Positions 11,371 to 20,071 of a stretch of DNA of 64,000 bases are shown one piece after another; positions within the stretch are counted from its first letter, which is position 1; every line of letters starts with the position of its first letter. The position numbers and the translations under genes were made by a program. Source of the stretch: Cercophora sp. LCS_1 (Eukaryota > Ascomycota > Sordariomycetes > Sordariales > Lasiosphaeriaceae); contig JAPZLL010000004.1 of assembly GCA_036250225.1 (NCBI GenBank), positions 1,302,001 through 1,366,000 on the forward strand, in the 5' to 3' direction. The notes under the pieces were generated by a model. The model searched no databases, was not told the origin of the DNA, and saw only the letters and a program-made list of their open reading frames with translations.

Positions 11371-12204
11371 ATGGCGACCTTAGAACACTGTCTCTACTGC
11401 TTCGAGGTCCTAGCTGCCAACCTGGAGAACCGCGAGGCACTCTCCCTCGCCGAGGTCCAGAAGTCATGGTCCACTTATGTCACCACACTCGATGATGACG
11501 ACGAAGCAAACCCCCGTGGCAAGCTGACCAAGCGGCTTCCGGCCTTGCGCCGCCTCGTAGGCTCGTCATCTTCGAGCGCCGCCTCCTCGGCCCAGTCTTC
11601 GTCCGCCTCGAGCACCACATCCCTTCCGCAGCCCGCCAGCGGCGCCGACACCCCGGCAACTTCGGTATCCTCCGTCGCTACCCCCCCGCCCGTCGTGGCG
11701 GCGTCCCCCCTCTTCGTCACGTGGAACGTCATCTCCACTCGTCACGACCCCATGCTGCGAGGATGCATCGGCACGTTCGAGGACGAGGAACTCAGCGAAG
11801 GGCTCGCCTCGTACTCCCTCACCTCGGCGCTGCACGACACAAGATTCAGGCCGATTTCCCTACGGGAGCTACCAACCTTGGAGGTAGCCGTGACCTTGCT
11901 GACGGACTTTGAGGATGCGGATGGCCCGATGGACTGGGAACTGGGGGTCCACGGCCTGAGAATCAGCTTTCACTACCATGGCAGGAGGTACGGCGCGACA
12001 TATCTGCCTGACGTGGCTGTCGAGCAGGGTTGGACCAAGGAAGAAACACTCGTCAGCCTGATGAGGAAGGCGGGCTGGATGGGGAGGAAGGACAAGTGGG
12101 AAGAAGTGGAACTAAAGGTAGTAAGGTATCAAGGCAAGAAGGAGAGCCTCGAGCACACGGAGTTCAAGAGGTGGAGGGATTGGGTTGATAAAGGGGGCAA
12201 GTAA
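11371..12204 (+). CDS. AMMECR1-domain protein
   Basis: A single-exon gene of 277 aa. AMMECR1 domains are conserved from archaea to humans; the biochemical role is not settled, although the fold suggests nucleic-acid or regulatory functions. The diagnostic motif LRGCIGTF starts at residue 129 (Leu129, Cys132), followed by the family-typical ALHDTRFRPIS, LEVAVTLLTDFE, GVHGLRISF and GATYLPDVAVEQGW segments. A Ser/Ala/Pro-rich insert of about 50 residues (around 65-115) separates the N-terminal helices from the core, as in other fungal members. The frame is open further upstream, but the ATG at 11371 (context CATATCATGG) gives the conserved N-terminus MATLEHCLYCFEVLAANLE and the upstream extension is Pro/Arg-rich UTR-like sequence. 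No targeting signal is seen. Confidence 0.9.
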   Translation: MATLEHCLYCFEVLAANLENREALSLAEVQKSWSTYVTTLDDDDEANPRGKLTKRLPALRRLVGSSSSSAASSAQSSSASSTTSLPQPASGADTPATSVSSVATPPPVVAASPLFVTWNVISTRHDPMLRGCIGTFEDEELSEGLASYSLTSALHDTRFRPISLRELPTLEVAVTLLTDFEDADGPMDWELGVHGLRISFHYHGRRYGATYLPDVAVEQGWTKEETLVSLMRKAGWMGRKDKWEEVELKVVRYQGKKESLEHTEFKRWRDWVDKGGK

Positions 12205-12889
12205 TGTATCAATGGGAAAGGGATCAGCGCGGCGTGGAGGATTCGGTGTCTGGGATACAGGTGGTCATGGGATGGGAGTCTTTGGTTGAGGGTTGGTTTT
12301 AGAGGTCGGACACTGGGAGAACTTGGCGTGAATGCAAGCCGTTGGGCTTGCGGCTACCGCTTTTGGGGAACGAGAAACGACGACATATCTTATTACAGCA
12401 TCACCATTTAATCTACGTATTCATTACTCGAAAGTCATGGCACAACTTCTCAGTTGGCCACTTGGAGACACCAGGGGCTCAGCACATCCCACCATCCAAC
12501 TTCATAAGACATATATCATTGGTTACGCCGATAATATCAAAAATCCAACCCGATATTGTTCAAGCAAGCATCCAAAAACAAGAGTGTATGCCCGTGGTAT
12601 CCATGTTGAGTCCCAAACAAGTACCGTCCCAGACATAAAGAAAAGCCAAGAATCAAGGTTAACCTCCTTCATCATCCAAACTTCATGTACAGAAAAATGA
12701 GGGAGGCGCAATCCGAGCCTTGAGCTCATAACCCTTTACAAAACGCCAAAACACCCTGCTCCCACACACACACGCACACACACACGCACACACACACACA
12801 CACACGCACGCACGCACGCACGCACAACAGCCAACTGACCGATCACACAGCTCGCCACGTGAGATCGGCACGTCACGTCACGTTCACAA
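12205..12889. other. Intergenic between the AMMECR1 and Ras-like genes (convergent 3' flanks)
   Basis: Both neighbouring genes end here, so this holds two terminators. It contains a CA/CG microsatellite described separately. No coding frame is supported. Confidence 0.5.
12762..12826. repeat. (CA)n / (GCAC)n microsatellite
   Basis: A 65-bp dinucleotide tract: alternating CA with interspersed CGCA units, changing to five consecutive GCAC units at the right end. It lies in the 3' flank of the Ras-like gene. Likely polymorphic in length. Confidence 0.85.
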
Positions 12890-13756
12890 TCACCAACATC
12901 TCAACCTCCTCCAAAAGCCACCACCCCCTCTGCCTACTTTATCCCCATGGATGTTCGGCCCGCGCATCCCAGGACCCCTCGACATGCCCTTTTCATCCTC
13001 ACTACCCGTAGGCAACGGTGTCAACGGCTTGGTCATACCCCGACTGTTCATCGCCATCTCGGCATCCGTAATCCCCATCTCAGCCATGCGCCTGCTCTCC
13101 ACGACCCGTCGTACAATCAGCGCAAACGTCTCTTCGATATTCACCTCAAGCCTGGCGCTCGTCTCCATGAACCCGCACCCCCTGCGCCTCGCCCACTCGA
13201 GCCCCATGGCCGCAGGCACCTGCCGACTCTCCTGGAGATCGCACTTGTTTCCCGCAACAATCTTGACGGGCGGAATCATCTTTGCGCCGCTCCCCGCGCC
13301 CCCGTTCATCATGCCCATCGCGTCGTACATGCCGCCCGTAGGACTCGAGGGGCTGAGACCCGCCTTGCGGGCGCGCGCCGCATTGTCGAGCCGCGTTTCG
13401 GCCTCCATGTCAATCAGGTCGTTGAAGTACTGCAGCGCGTCGAGCGAGTCGCGCGACGTGATGTCGTAGACGAGTAAGAAAGCGTCGGCGCCTAGGTTCG
13501 ACGACGCCCACATGCCGCGGTATTCCTCCTGGCCGGCCGTGTCTGTGAGTGACAGGTGGTAGACGATGCCGTCTATGCGGCGCGTGATCGAGTATGAGTC
13601 CTCGATTGTCGGGTCGTACTCCGATGTCCATGCGCTGCGGACCAGGCGAAGGGTTATGGAGGATTTGCCGCACCCGCCGTCGCCGCAGATGGTGATGGAG
13701 ATGGGGACCGGGGGTTGCGACGACATGGACGCCGATGGGGTGTGTGGGGAAGGCAT
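12890..13756 (-). CDS. Ras-family small GTPase with an internal insertion
   Basis: An intronless 288-aa reading frame. All G boxes are present: P-loop GDGGCGKSS (residues 25-33, Lys31), switch I YDPTIEDSY (47-55), DTAGQEEY (72-79; Gln76 matches Ras Gln61), GNKCDL and ETSA. Switch I is Ras-like, so it is placed in the Ras/Rheb/Rap branch rather than Rab or Rho. About 45 extra residues rich in Ala, Gly, Met and Ser lie between the helix after LIDMEAETRLD and the strand before GNKCD. The C-terminal tail is Gly/Arg-rich and ends RRLRCW, with the only prenylatable Cys second to last; this is not a CaaX box. The P-loop has Cys where Ras has Val14. The second ATG (residue 11) is an equally possible start. 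Regulation is unknown; its leader contains the GGT and CTCT repeats listed next. Confidence 0.88.
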   Translation of the reverse strand: MPSPHTPSASMSSQPPVPISITICGDGGCGKSSITLRLVRSAWTSEYDPTIEDSYSITRRIDGIVYHLSLTDTAGQEEYRGMWASSNLGADAFLLVYDITSRDSLDALQYFNDLIDMEAETRLDNAARARKAGLSPSSPTGGMYDAMGMMNGGAGSGAKMIPPVKIVAGNKCDLQESRQVPAAMGLEWARRRGCGFMETSARLEVNIEETFALIVRRVVESRRMAEMGITDAEMAMNSRGMTKPLTPLPTGSEDEKGMSRGPGMRGPNIHGDKVGRGGGGFWRRLRCW

Positions 13757-16026
13757 TGTGTCCCTTTTCGGGTGGTGGTGGTGGTGGTGGCGGCGGGCAA
13801 AGGGATTGGCTTGCCACTTTCTCTCTCGCTCTCGCTCTCGCTCCTTGAGAGAGGCGGTAGGGCGTCGTTTCGCTTGTTGGGTTGTTCCTGGTTCTATTCT
13901 CTTGTTCTGTGGTGCCCCCCTCCTCCTATGGACTTGGGATGAGTTGAGGATGTGCGGTAGACACGACCAACCACCTTGCGCGCGCGCGGGGTCGTGTTTG
14001 CTCGGAGCTCGAAGGAGGGAATGTGTGCTTTTTTTCTGGAAACCCGATTGACAATGGCTCAGGGGAAAGAAAAACTCCTTGCTTTTGCTCCCTTATTGGA
14101 GTTCCTTGCGATCGGGGCGGTTCAACACGGCTGTCGGGCTGGGGCAACAAAGTGGTCGTGGCGGCGTTGTAGTTCGTCCGGTGGGGCGCGCGATGTCACG
14201 GACAAACAAAACAATCAAAACGGTCCGGGAAAATTCAATGACGGTTTGCAAATTCCTCGGGTAGGGTAGGGAGGCAGCTGCGACCGACGACCAATTTGTT
14301 TGCCAGCAAGGAATGGAGGTTGAAACAACCAGAAAAGAAGGCGCAACGAGAGAGAGAGAGGGAGCGATGGTGGTGAGGAGGAACGTCTAGACATGAGGCG
14401 GACAGAACAAGGTGGTGGTTGGATGCGGTGTGGTGGTGGTGGTCCAGGGTAGCATTGTAAATTGCGCTTGCTTTTTTCACCCTGGCCGCCGCCTGCGATA
14501 CGTGCAGGAGGAGCCCTCTTGTCGAGCTTTGAGAGGAGCGAGGGAATGTGACAGTGCGCCTCTCCGTGCATGGGTTGGCGGGAAATGCTACCGCTCACTT
14601 CTCTCTCCCTTCGCCGGCGATGCTCTGCAGGGACTCAATATGTGTGTATGCATGAGCCTTTGAGGTGACGGCCGAGACTGACTGAGCGCATCGTCTGATG
14701 TTTGCTTGCCTATGCTCAACACTGCTTTGTTGGGGATTTGATACCGCGTACCCAATAGGCACCAGGTTGGAAAGTACGGTGTCCTTGCTCGGGGCCAGAG
14801 CCATGGAAACAGTGTGATAAGGATCCTGGATGAAATGGCCCTGGTCCGAAATCGAGTCACAGCCGCCGTAACCTCACCGGCCGCCCTTTTCTCGAGCCAA
14901 TTGACCCAATGCTTGGTCATCCGTGATCACTAGAGGCGTCGTTGACAGGTCCAGGTCAGGATCAATAGCAAGTGCGGTGGCGCCGATGTTGTGACGTTGT
15001 GACGCTCTGATGCTGTGTCGCGGGGCGCCATGTCGGGATTGGGCCATCTGGGTGGGAATGCCCCTTTTCAGACCCATCAAAAAGGGTTCTTTCTTACAGT
15101 TGCAGCGTTCTCCTGAGATGCGGCAGATGATCGACGCATTGGGATTGGTGATAAAAATGGCAGCACCACAGGACCCGGTTGGGGCTCGCCGTGGTCCCCC
15201 TGGGCGTTTCCTGGACGCAAATCACTGCGGCGCCTCTCCCAGGCATCGATCTCTCTCCACAAGAAAAAGCAAACTTTTTTTTCTGATGCAAATGACAAGC
15301 CGGCCGATTGACGGGTGACGGCTTGAGATGCTTGTTGATCGATTGACACGGACGCTAAAATCAGCCTCCTGAAAACGGTGTCTGGCCCCAGTGCCCCCCA
15401 CAGGGCAGCTGCGGGCCACGTGCCGCGACAGGGACCGCAGGGCATTTTGTTTCGTCAAGGTTTGGAGGTGGGTGAAAATTGGGAAACACTTGCAGATCAC
15501 GAACCATGGAAACAAAGCCAGAAATGCGGGATCCAGTCCATGCGGGTCGCTTTTTTTGGCGATAGCGGTTCCTGCTATGGGTTTTATTCTCCCGACTTGA
15601 CACATGGTTGACATTGAACAGCTCCGTCGGACTTAACGGTTTGCACGATTCTGGCTTCACCTGTGGCACTCCACCTCCTCGGCCTGGATGACCCTGCCTT
15701 GCCTGCTCACCTAACAGCAACAGAGCACATTGGCCGGCGATGATATCATATGAGGCAAGCCCGGCAAGCCTGCCGATTGGGAGCCTGTCTTGGATTCGAG
15801 GTGCTCCCCGCAAACTCCAGACTCTTCTCCAGGCTGACCTGGACTCCCACATCCTCGCTTGCGGCATTTCCGCCTTCTTCGGCACGTGGGCCGTCAATCG
15901 GCCTCCGCTTGTGTGGGATGGACGTGGGCGGGTGGCACCCGTACGGCCGGTCATCCACCGGTACAAAAATCTTGCTTCTGCACCTCAGTCAACCCGCCGC
16001 CGGTACCTGCGTGTCTGCCGCACATC
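13757..16026. other. Shared divergent upstream region of the Ras-like and decarboxylase genes
   Basis: 2.3 kb without a supportable gene. Near the Ras-like start there are a (GGT)n tract at 13771-13790 and a pyrimidine tract of repeated CTCTCG around 13820-13845, both probably within its 5' UTR. The rest shows no recognisable element. Confidence 0.55.
13771..13790. repeat. (GGT)n simple repeat in the Ras-like 5' leader
   Basis: Near-perfect GGT triplets 15 bp upstream of the Ras-like start. On the transcript it reads as ACC repeats. Confidence 0.8.
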
Positions 16027-17743
16027 ATGGGCTCCAACGCGTTCTACCCCCCTGAACCCCTGAGTCGGGCGAGCGAAGTCGACCACGTAAGTGGAACCTA
16101 GCCTCAACTTGTGACCGCCCAGATCTGACTGTCTCGAGCTCATCGATGCTGTGAAAGCGCTGATCGTCCCCTTCATCCGGGATGCCGACGAGGCTGCGCC
16201 TGTGAGGGCTACCGGACAGCTGGCGCCCAATAAGCTGGGTGTCACCCGCAATGTCTTGGTGACATCCCGGAAGCCCGAAGAGCTGGTCCAGCAGCTTGCG
16301 CTGTCTCTACCCGAGGAGGGCCGGGGCGAAAAGGGGTTGCTCGAGACCATTCGCGGGATTCTTGACTACAGCGTCAACACCTGGGATCAGGGGTTTATGG
16401 ACAAACTCTATGCGAGCACCAATCCCGTAGGTTCCCGAGCAGCTGTGTCAGAGCTATATTGACATCAGCAACAGGTCGGTGTTATCTCCGAGCTGCTCCT
16501 TGCCGCTCTGAACACCAATGTAAGAAGTCAGCTCGTCATACGTTGCCTCCACTAACCGGCCCGGCAGCTGCACGTTTACCAGGTATCCCCGGCCCTAACG
16601 ACGATCGAAAAGCACACTGCAAAGACCTTTGCCGGCCTTTTTGGCTTCACCGGCCCTCGCGCCGGCGGAGTTACTTGCCAAGGCGGCAGTGCCTCCAACT
16701 TCACCTCGGTCGTCATTGCCCGTAATGCGCTGTATCCAGAGTCCAAGAGGCGTGGCAATGCTGTCGCGGCCCCTTTCATCCTGTTCACCTCAGAGCACGG
16801 CCATTACTCGGTCGAGAAGGCCGCTGTGGCCAGTGGTTTTGGGTCCGAGGCCGTCTGGACTGTCCCTGTTGACGCGGCAGGGCGCATGATCCCATCCGCC
16901 CTCCGGGATCTCGTCATCAAGGCCAAGGCCGAGGGCAACACGCCGCTTTACGTGAATGCAACGGCCGGCACCACCGTGTTTGGTTCCTACGACCCCTTTG
17001 AGGAGATTGCAGAGGTCTGCCGCGAGTTTGGTCTCTGGTTCCATATTGATGCTAGCTGGGGAGGCCCCGCCATCTTCTCAGAGAAACACCGCAGCAAGTT
17101 GGCCGGATCCCATCTGGCGAACTCTTTGACTGTCAACCCGCACAAGATGATGAACGTGCCAGTGACGTGCTCGTTCCTCCTGGGACCAGACATGTCGGTC
17201 TTCCACAAGGCGAACACCCTGCCGGCGGGGTACCTCTTCCATGGATCAGCAGAGACAAATGGTGACGGAGTTAACGGCGCCAATGGTGTTCACAAGCCCG
17301 AAGAGGTCTGGGATCTGGCAGATCTAACTCTGCAGTGTGGAAGAAGAGGTGACAGTCTCAAGCTAGCGCTGAGCTGGATTTACTACGGCTCTGCAGGCTT
17401 TGCGAGGCAAATCGATGGGGCATTTGACACGGCCGCCTACCTGGCAAACGAGATTGATCAGAGGGAACACTTTGTGTTGATCTCAGAGAAGCCACCGCCG
17501 TGCCTGCAGGTTTGTTTCTACTACGCACCGGGCGGTAAGCTGCCTGAAGACCCCGAAGAGAATACGAGGAGCACGAGAGCCATGGCGGCAAAACTGATCG
17601 GTCGGGGATTCATGGTCGACTACGCGCCAGGAGACAAAGGCAGCTTCTTCAGAGTGGTGGTCAACGTCCAAACGCTGAGGTCAACAGTGGACGGGTTGGT
17701 CAAGGCGATAGAGGAAGTGGGAAAGGAGGTCACCGGGCAATAG
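16027..17743 (+). CDS. PLP-dependent group II amino-acid decarboxylase (GAD/CSAD-like)
   Basis: Four exons: 16027-16086, 16139-16426, 16475-16519 and 16568-17743; 522 aa. All junctions are in phase 0; introns are 48-52 nt. Only the first acceptor (CTCGAG) is atypical. The fold is group II decarboxylase: PLP-binding lysine in NPHKMMNVP (Lys324), the cofactor Asp in HIDASWGGP (Asp292), and the substrate-side QGGSASNF segment in exon 4. Family members decarboxylate glutamate, cysteine sulfinate or aspartate to GABA, hypotaurine or beta-alanine; the closest architecture is the CSAD/GAD-like group, but substrate cannot be fixed from sequence alone. No targeting signal, so cytosolic is assumed. The gene is convergent with THI4; stop codons are only about 100 bp apart. 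A Gly/Asn-rich loop (ETNGDGVNGANGVHK, from about residue 367) is a small insertion. Confidence 0.88.
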
Positions 17744-17846
17744 GCAATCTGTATGCGATATTCTGGTCGACAGTCCTGTTTGCGCTGCTCGACAAAGTTC
17801 CCGTACATATCCATTCTCGTCAATCTGGTCCAACATGGTCGAATCC

Positions 17847-18928
17847 TCAAGCCTTGTCGTTCTGAGCCTTGCGGAGGTCAAAGACGCGAATGGCTTCCTC
17901 AGCAGCCTTGACACCGCTCAGAGCCATGGCGCCAAAGGTAGGACCTAAACATTGTCAGCTCATCTGCACAACAGTCAGATCGCAGACCAACATACCCATG
18001 CGGTTGGCGCCATCAACCTCGGAAAGCTCCATGCCACCCACAATCAGACCCGGGACGATCTCGCGGGTGCCCTTGACAATGGCATCCTCAGCCGACTGCA
18101 TGTCAAGCCCACGCATACCACCAAGCTGCTCAATCTGCTTCATGCTAACCAGTCTCTTGACCGAGAATGCACCGAACGGACCTGTTATATTCCCCAATCA
18201 GCATCCCCCTTTATCATCTCCGTTGCAAACTCACCATCATGCCCCGTAGTCGAAATAACAACCGGCGCATTGATCGTGTTGGGATCCATGCAACTCTGAT
18301 CATCATGATGCATCGAAACCAACGTCCAATTCGTCACAACGCCCGCAATCCGAACCTCTTCTCCATCATCCCCATCCCCTCCACGTCGGGTAATCAAATC
18401 CTCCACAGTCGTCGCATTGAACATCTTGACATTTTCCATCCCCAACACCTTACTCAGCACCGTGCTCGTAAACAGCGCCGCGTGCTTGACAACCACGTAC
18501 TCCCCCTCGTCCTCAAACGGCACGCCCACCTCGCGCAGAAACACATCGGCCGGCTTGCGCATCACCATGGCGCTGAACAGCTGACCGCCCAGCCATGCAC
18601 CACCGCCGGGCGCAACGCCCGCTTCGATGATAGCGATGCGCAGATCGGGACGCAGCTTGCCGAGGGTGTAGGCCGCCGAGAGGCCGCAGGAGCCAGCGCC
18701 GATGATAACAATGTCGGATTCGGCGTAGGCGTCGAGATCGGCAAAGTAGCGACGCGTCATGGCGCGGGAGACGGTTGATTCGCGGATGGGAGCGAAGGTG
18801 AAGGAGGACCAGTTGTTCAGGAGGGCGGCTACGTCGTCAGTGAGGGGGGCGACAGTGGGAGCTCCCGATGATCCCTTGACCTTGAAGGTGGTCTCGATGG
18901 GGCTGACGGGAACGGCGGAGGGAGCCAT
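17847..18928 (-). CDS. THI4: Thiamine thiazole synthase Thi4
   Basis: Thi4 makes the thiazole half of thiamine from NAD and glycine, using its own cysteine as sulfur donor in a single turnover. Three exons: 18928-18235, 18181-17996 and 17944-17847; 325 aa; introns of 53 and 51 nt. The dinucleotide-binding motif is DIVIIGAGSCGLSAAYTLG (residues 72-90), followed by GGGAWLGGQL. The sulfur-donor site is QSCMDPN with Cys213, the equivalent of yeast Cys205, so this is a suicide-type enzyme and not the sulfide-using archaeal form. The C-terminus holds RMGPTFGAMALSG, built from the last two exons. Expression is probably controlled by the TPP riboswitch in its leader (separate entries). The start is the first ATG after the leader acceptor, in a short A-rich context. 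Confidence 0.95.
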
Positions 18929-18945
18929 TTTTTTTTAAATTAGAT

Positions 18946-19144
18946 CTAAGAGTGTTAGGTTGTCCCATGGACAAGAAAAGGAAGGGGGACGGTGAAAGCA
19001 TGAATCCTTTCGCTGGTATTATCCAGATCAAGTTCAAGGCCGTATAATCTCAGCCGTCTCCCACATACGTAACAACATCACCCGCAAAGGATTTGTTATC
19101 CGTATGCAGGAGAGGCACCGGCTCACGCATTCAGATATAGTTAC
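18946..19144 (-). promoter_or_regulatory. 5'-UTR intron of THI4 carrying the riboswitch
   Basis: Predicted from sequence: donor CAG|GTAACT at 19144, branch CCTAAC and acceptor CTCTTAG ending at 18946, 18 nt before the THI4 start. It is about 199 nt, much longer than the coding introns here. A second strong donor, GTATGT, lies at 19068 inside the aptamer. Use of one or the other donor would switch the uORF arrangement (see findings). Confidence 0.72.
19004..19092 (-). ncRNA. TPP riboswitch aptamer (THI element) upstream of THI4
   Basis: The minus strand carries the diagnostic TPP aptamer segments in the right order: closing stem P1 with ATCCTTT (19092-19086) pairing AAAGGAT (19010-19004), the pyrimidine-sensing CTGAGA (19053-19048), and then the GAACTTGATCTGGATAATA and CCAGCG stretch of P4/P5. 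P3 is the variable arm between about 19080 and 19055. In Neurospora NMT1 the same element binds thiamine pyrophosphate and redirects splicing. Binding is inferred from conserved sequence; position in a thiamine gene leader makes it nearly certain. Confidence 0.95.
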
Positions 19145-19198
19145 CTGAAAGTCTTTTGTGTGATCATGATGGAATGGTACACCGTTGAAAGCAGCCAT
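19145..19198 (-). other. Candidate short uORF of THI4
   Basis: An ATG at 19198 opens 18 codons up to the upstream donor. If that donor is spliced to 18945, the frame continues ATC TAA and ends as a 19-aa peptide just before the THI4 ATG. Start is by inspection only; the transcript 5' end is unknown. Confidence 0.45.
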
Positions 19199-20071
19199 GG
19201 GCTTCTTCCACCCTCCTCGTCCTCCTCGTTTTCCGGTTGGGGCAAGGCATCGTGTGTATGTACCGTTGATACTAGCATCGAACAAACGCCGTTAGTTATC
19301 ACCACAATCCATCCTGTGTTAGTGAAGGGAAATGCGCGCACGATATTGGGAGACACTCAGAGTGTAATTGATGCTGAACCAGTTGACGCAAAGTTCACAA
19401 TTGCGGTAAATTGTAGCGAGAAAAGTCCAAAAACACCATTCGATTGCAAACTGCCTCCTTTTATACGCATGATGCCTTCCTCTTCTCCTCCTCCTTCTTC
19501 GAACCCCCACAATGACCCCTCTTCATCAACGGAGCACTCTCCGTCTCCGGACCTGCAATAGCCGAAGGACATCGATGCTATTAGGTCACAGTGACGATTG
19601 CCGATGAACCATTGGAGCTACTTGAACCTTCGCAGGGTTGGTATGGTTTCACAGCCCGCGGAGGTTCATCATGATGAGGGGAAAAAAGGAGGGGAAGCTA
19701 GGAGCCGAGCATCATCGAGAGCAAGTCAACCGGCTAATAGCGGCATCCCCAAAGTGCTTGGTGATGCTCCAGGCACTACAGATGCCGTTGGAGGTCCACT
19801 GTATGCAGGTCGCTGACTTGGCCGCAACGAGATACGACCTTGACCCCCACTCGTCACCTTGGCTGTCCCGTCATCGGAGAGGGCATTGATCATTGGCATT
19901 GTGGCGGACAAAGGGAGGTGAAAGGAGAAGTTGCTTGAACGGTCCCGGTGTGACGTCTGCCACATGGACAAAAAGGCACCAAAGCAAGTTGTGACGGCAT
20001 GTTTTACATTGAAGCAAGATCAAGCTACTATATCGCGACACCGAAATACAAACTCAACATAGACGATACTC
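19199..20071. other. THI4 upstream region and 3' flank of the wall-protein gene
   Basis: Beyond the uORF I see no gene. The right part is the terminator of the large wall-protein gene; the left part should carry the THI4 promoter. Confidence 0.5.

Noticed and set aside
12947..13477. Two long plus-strand frames opposite the Ras-like gene
   Set aside because: Antisense shadows of a GC-rich gene with clear GTPase motifs on the other strand.
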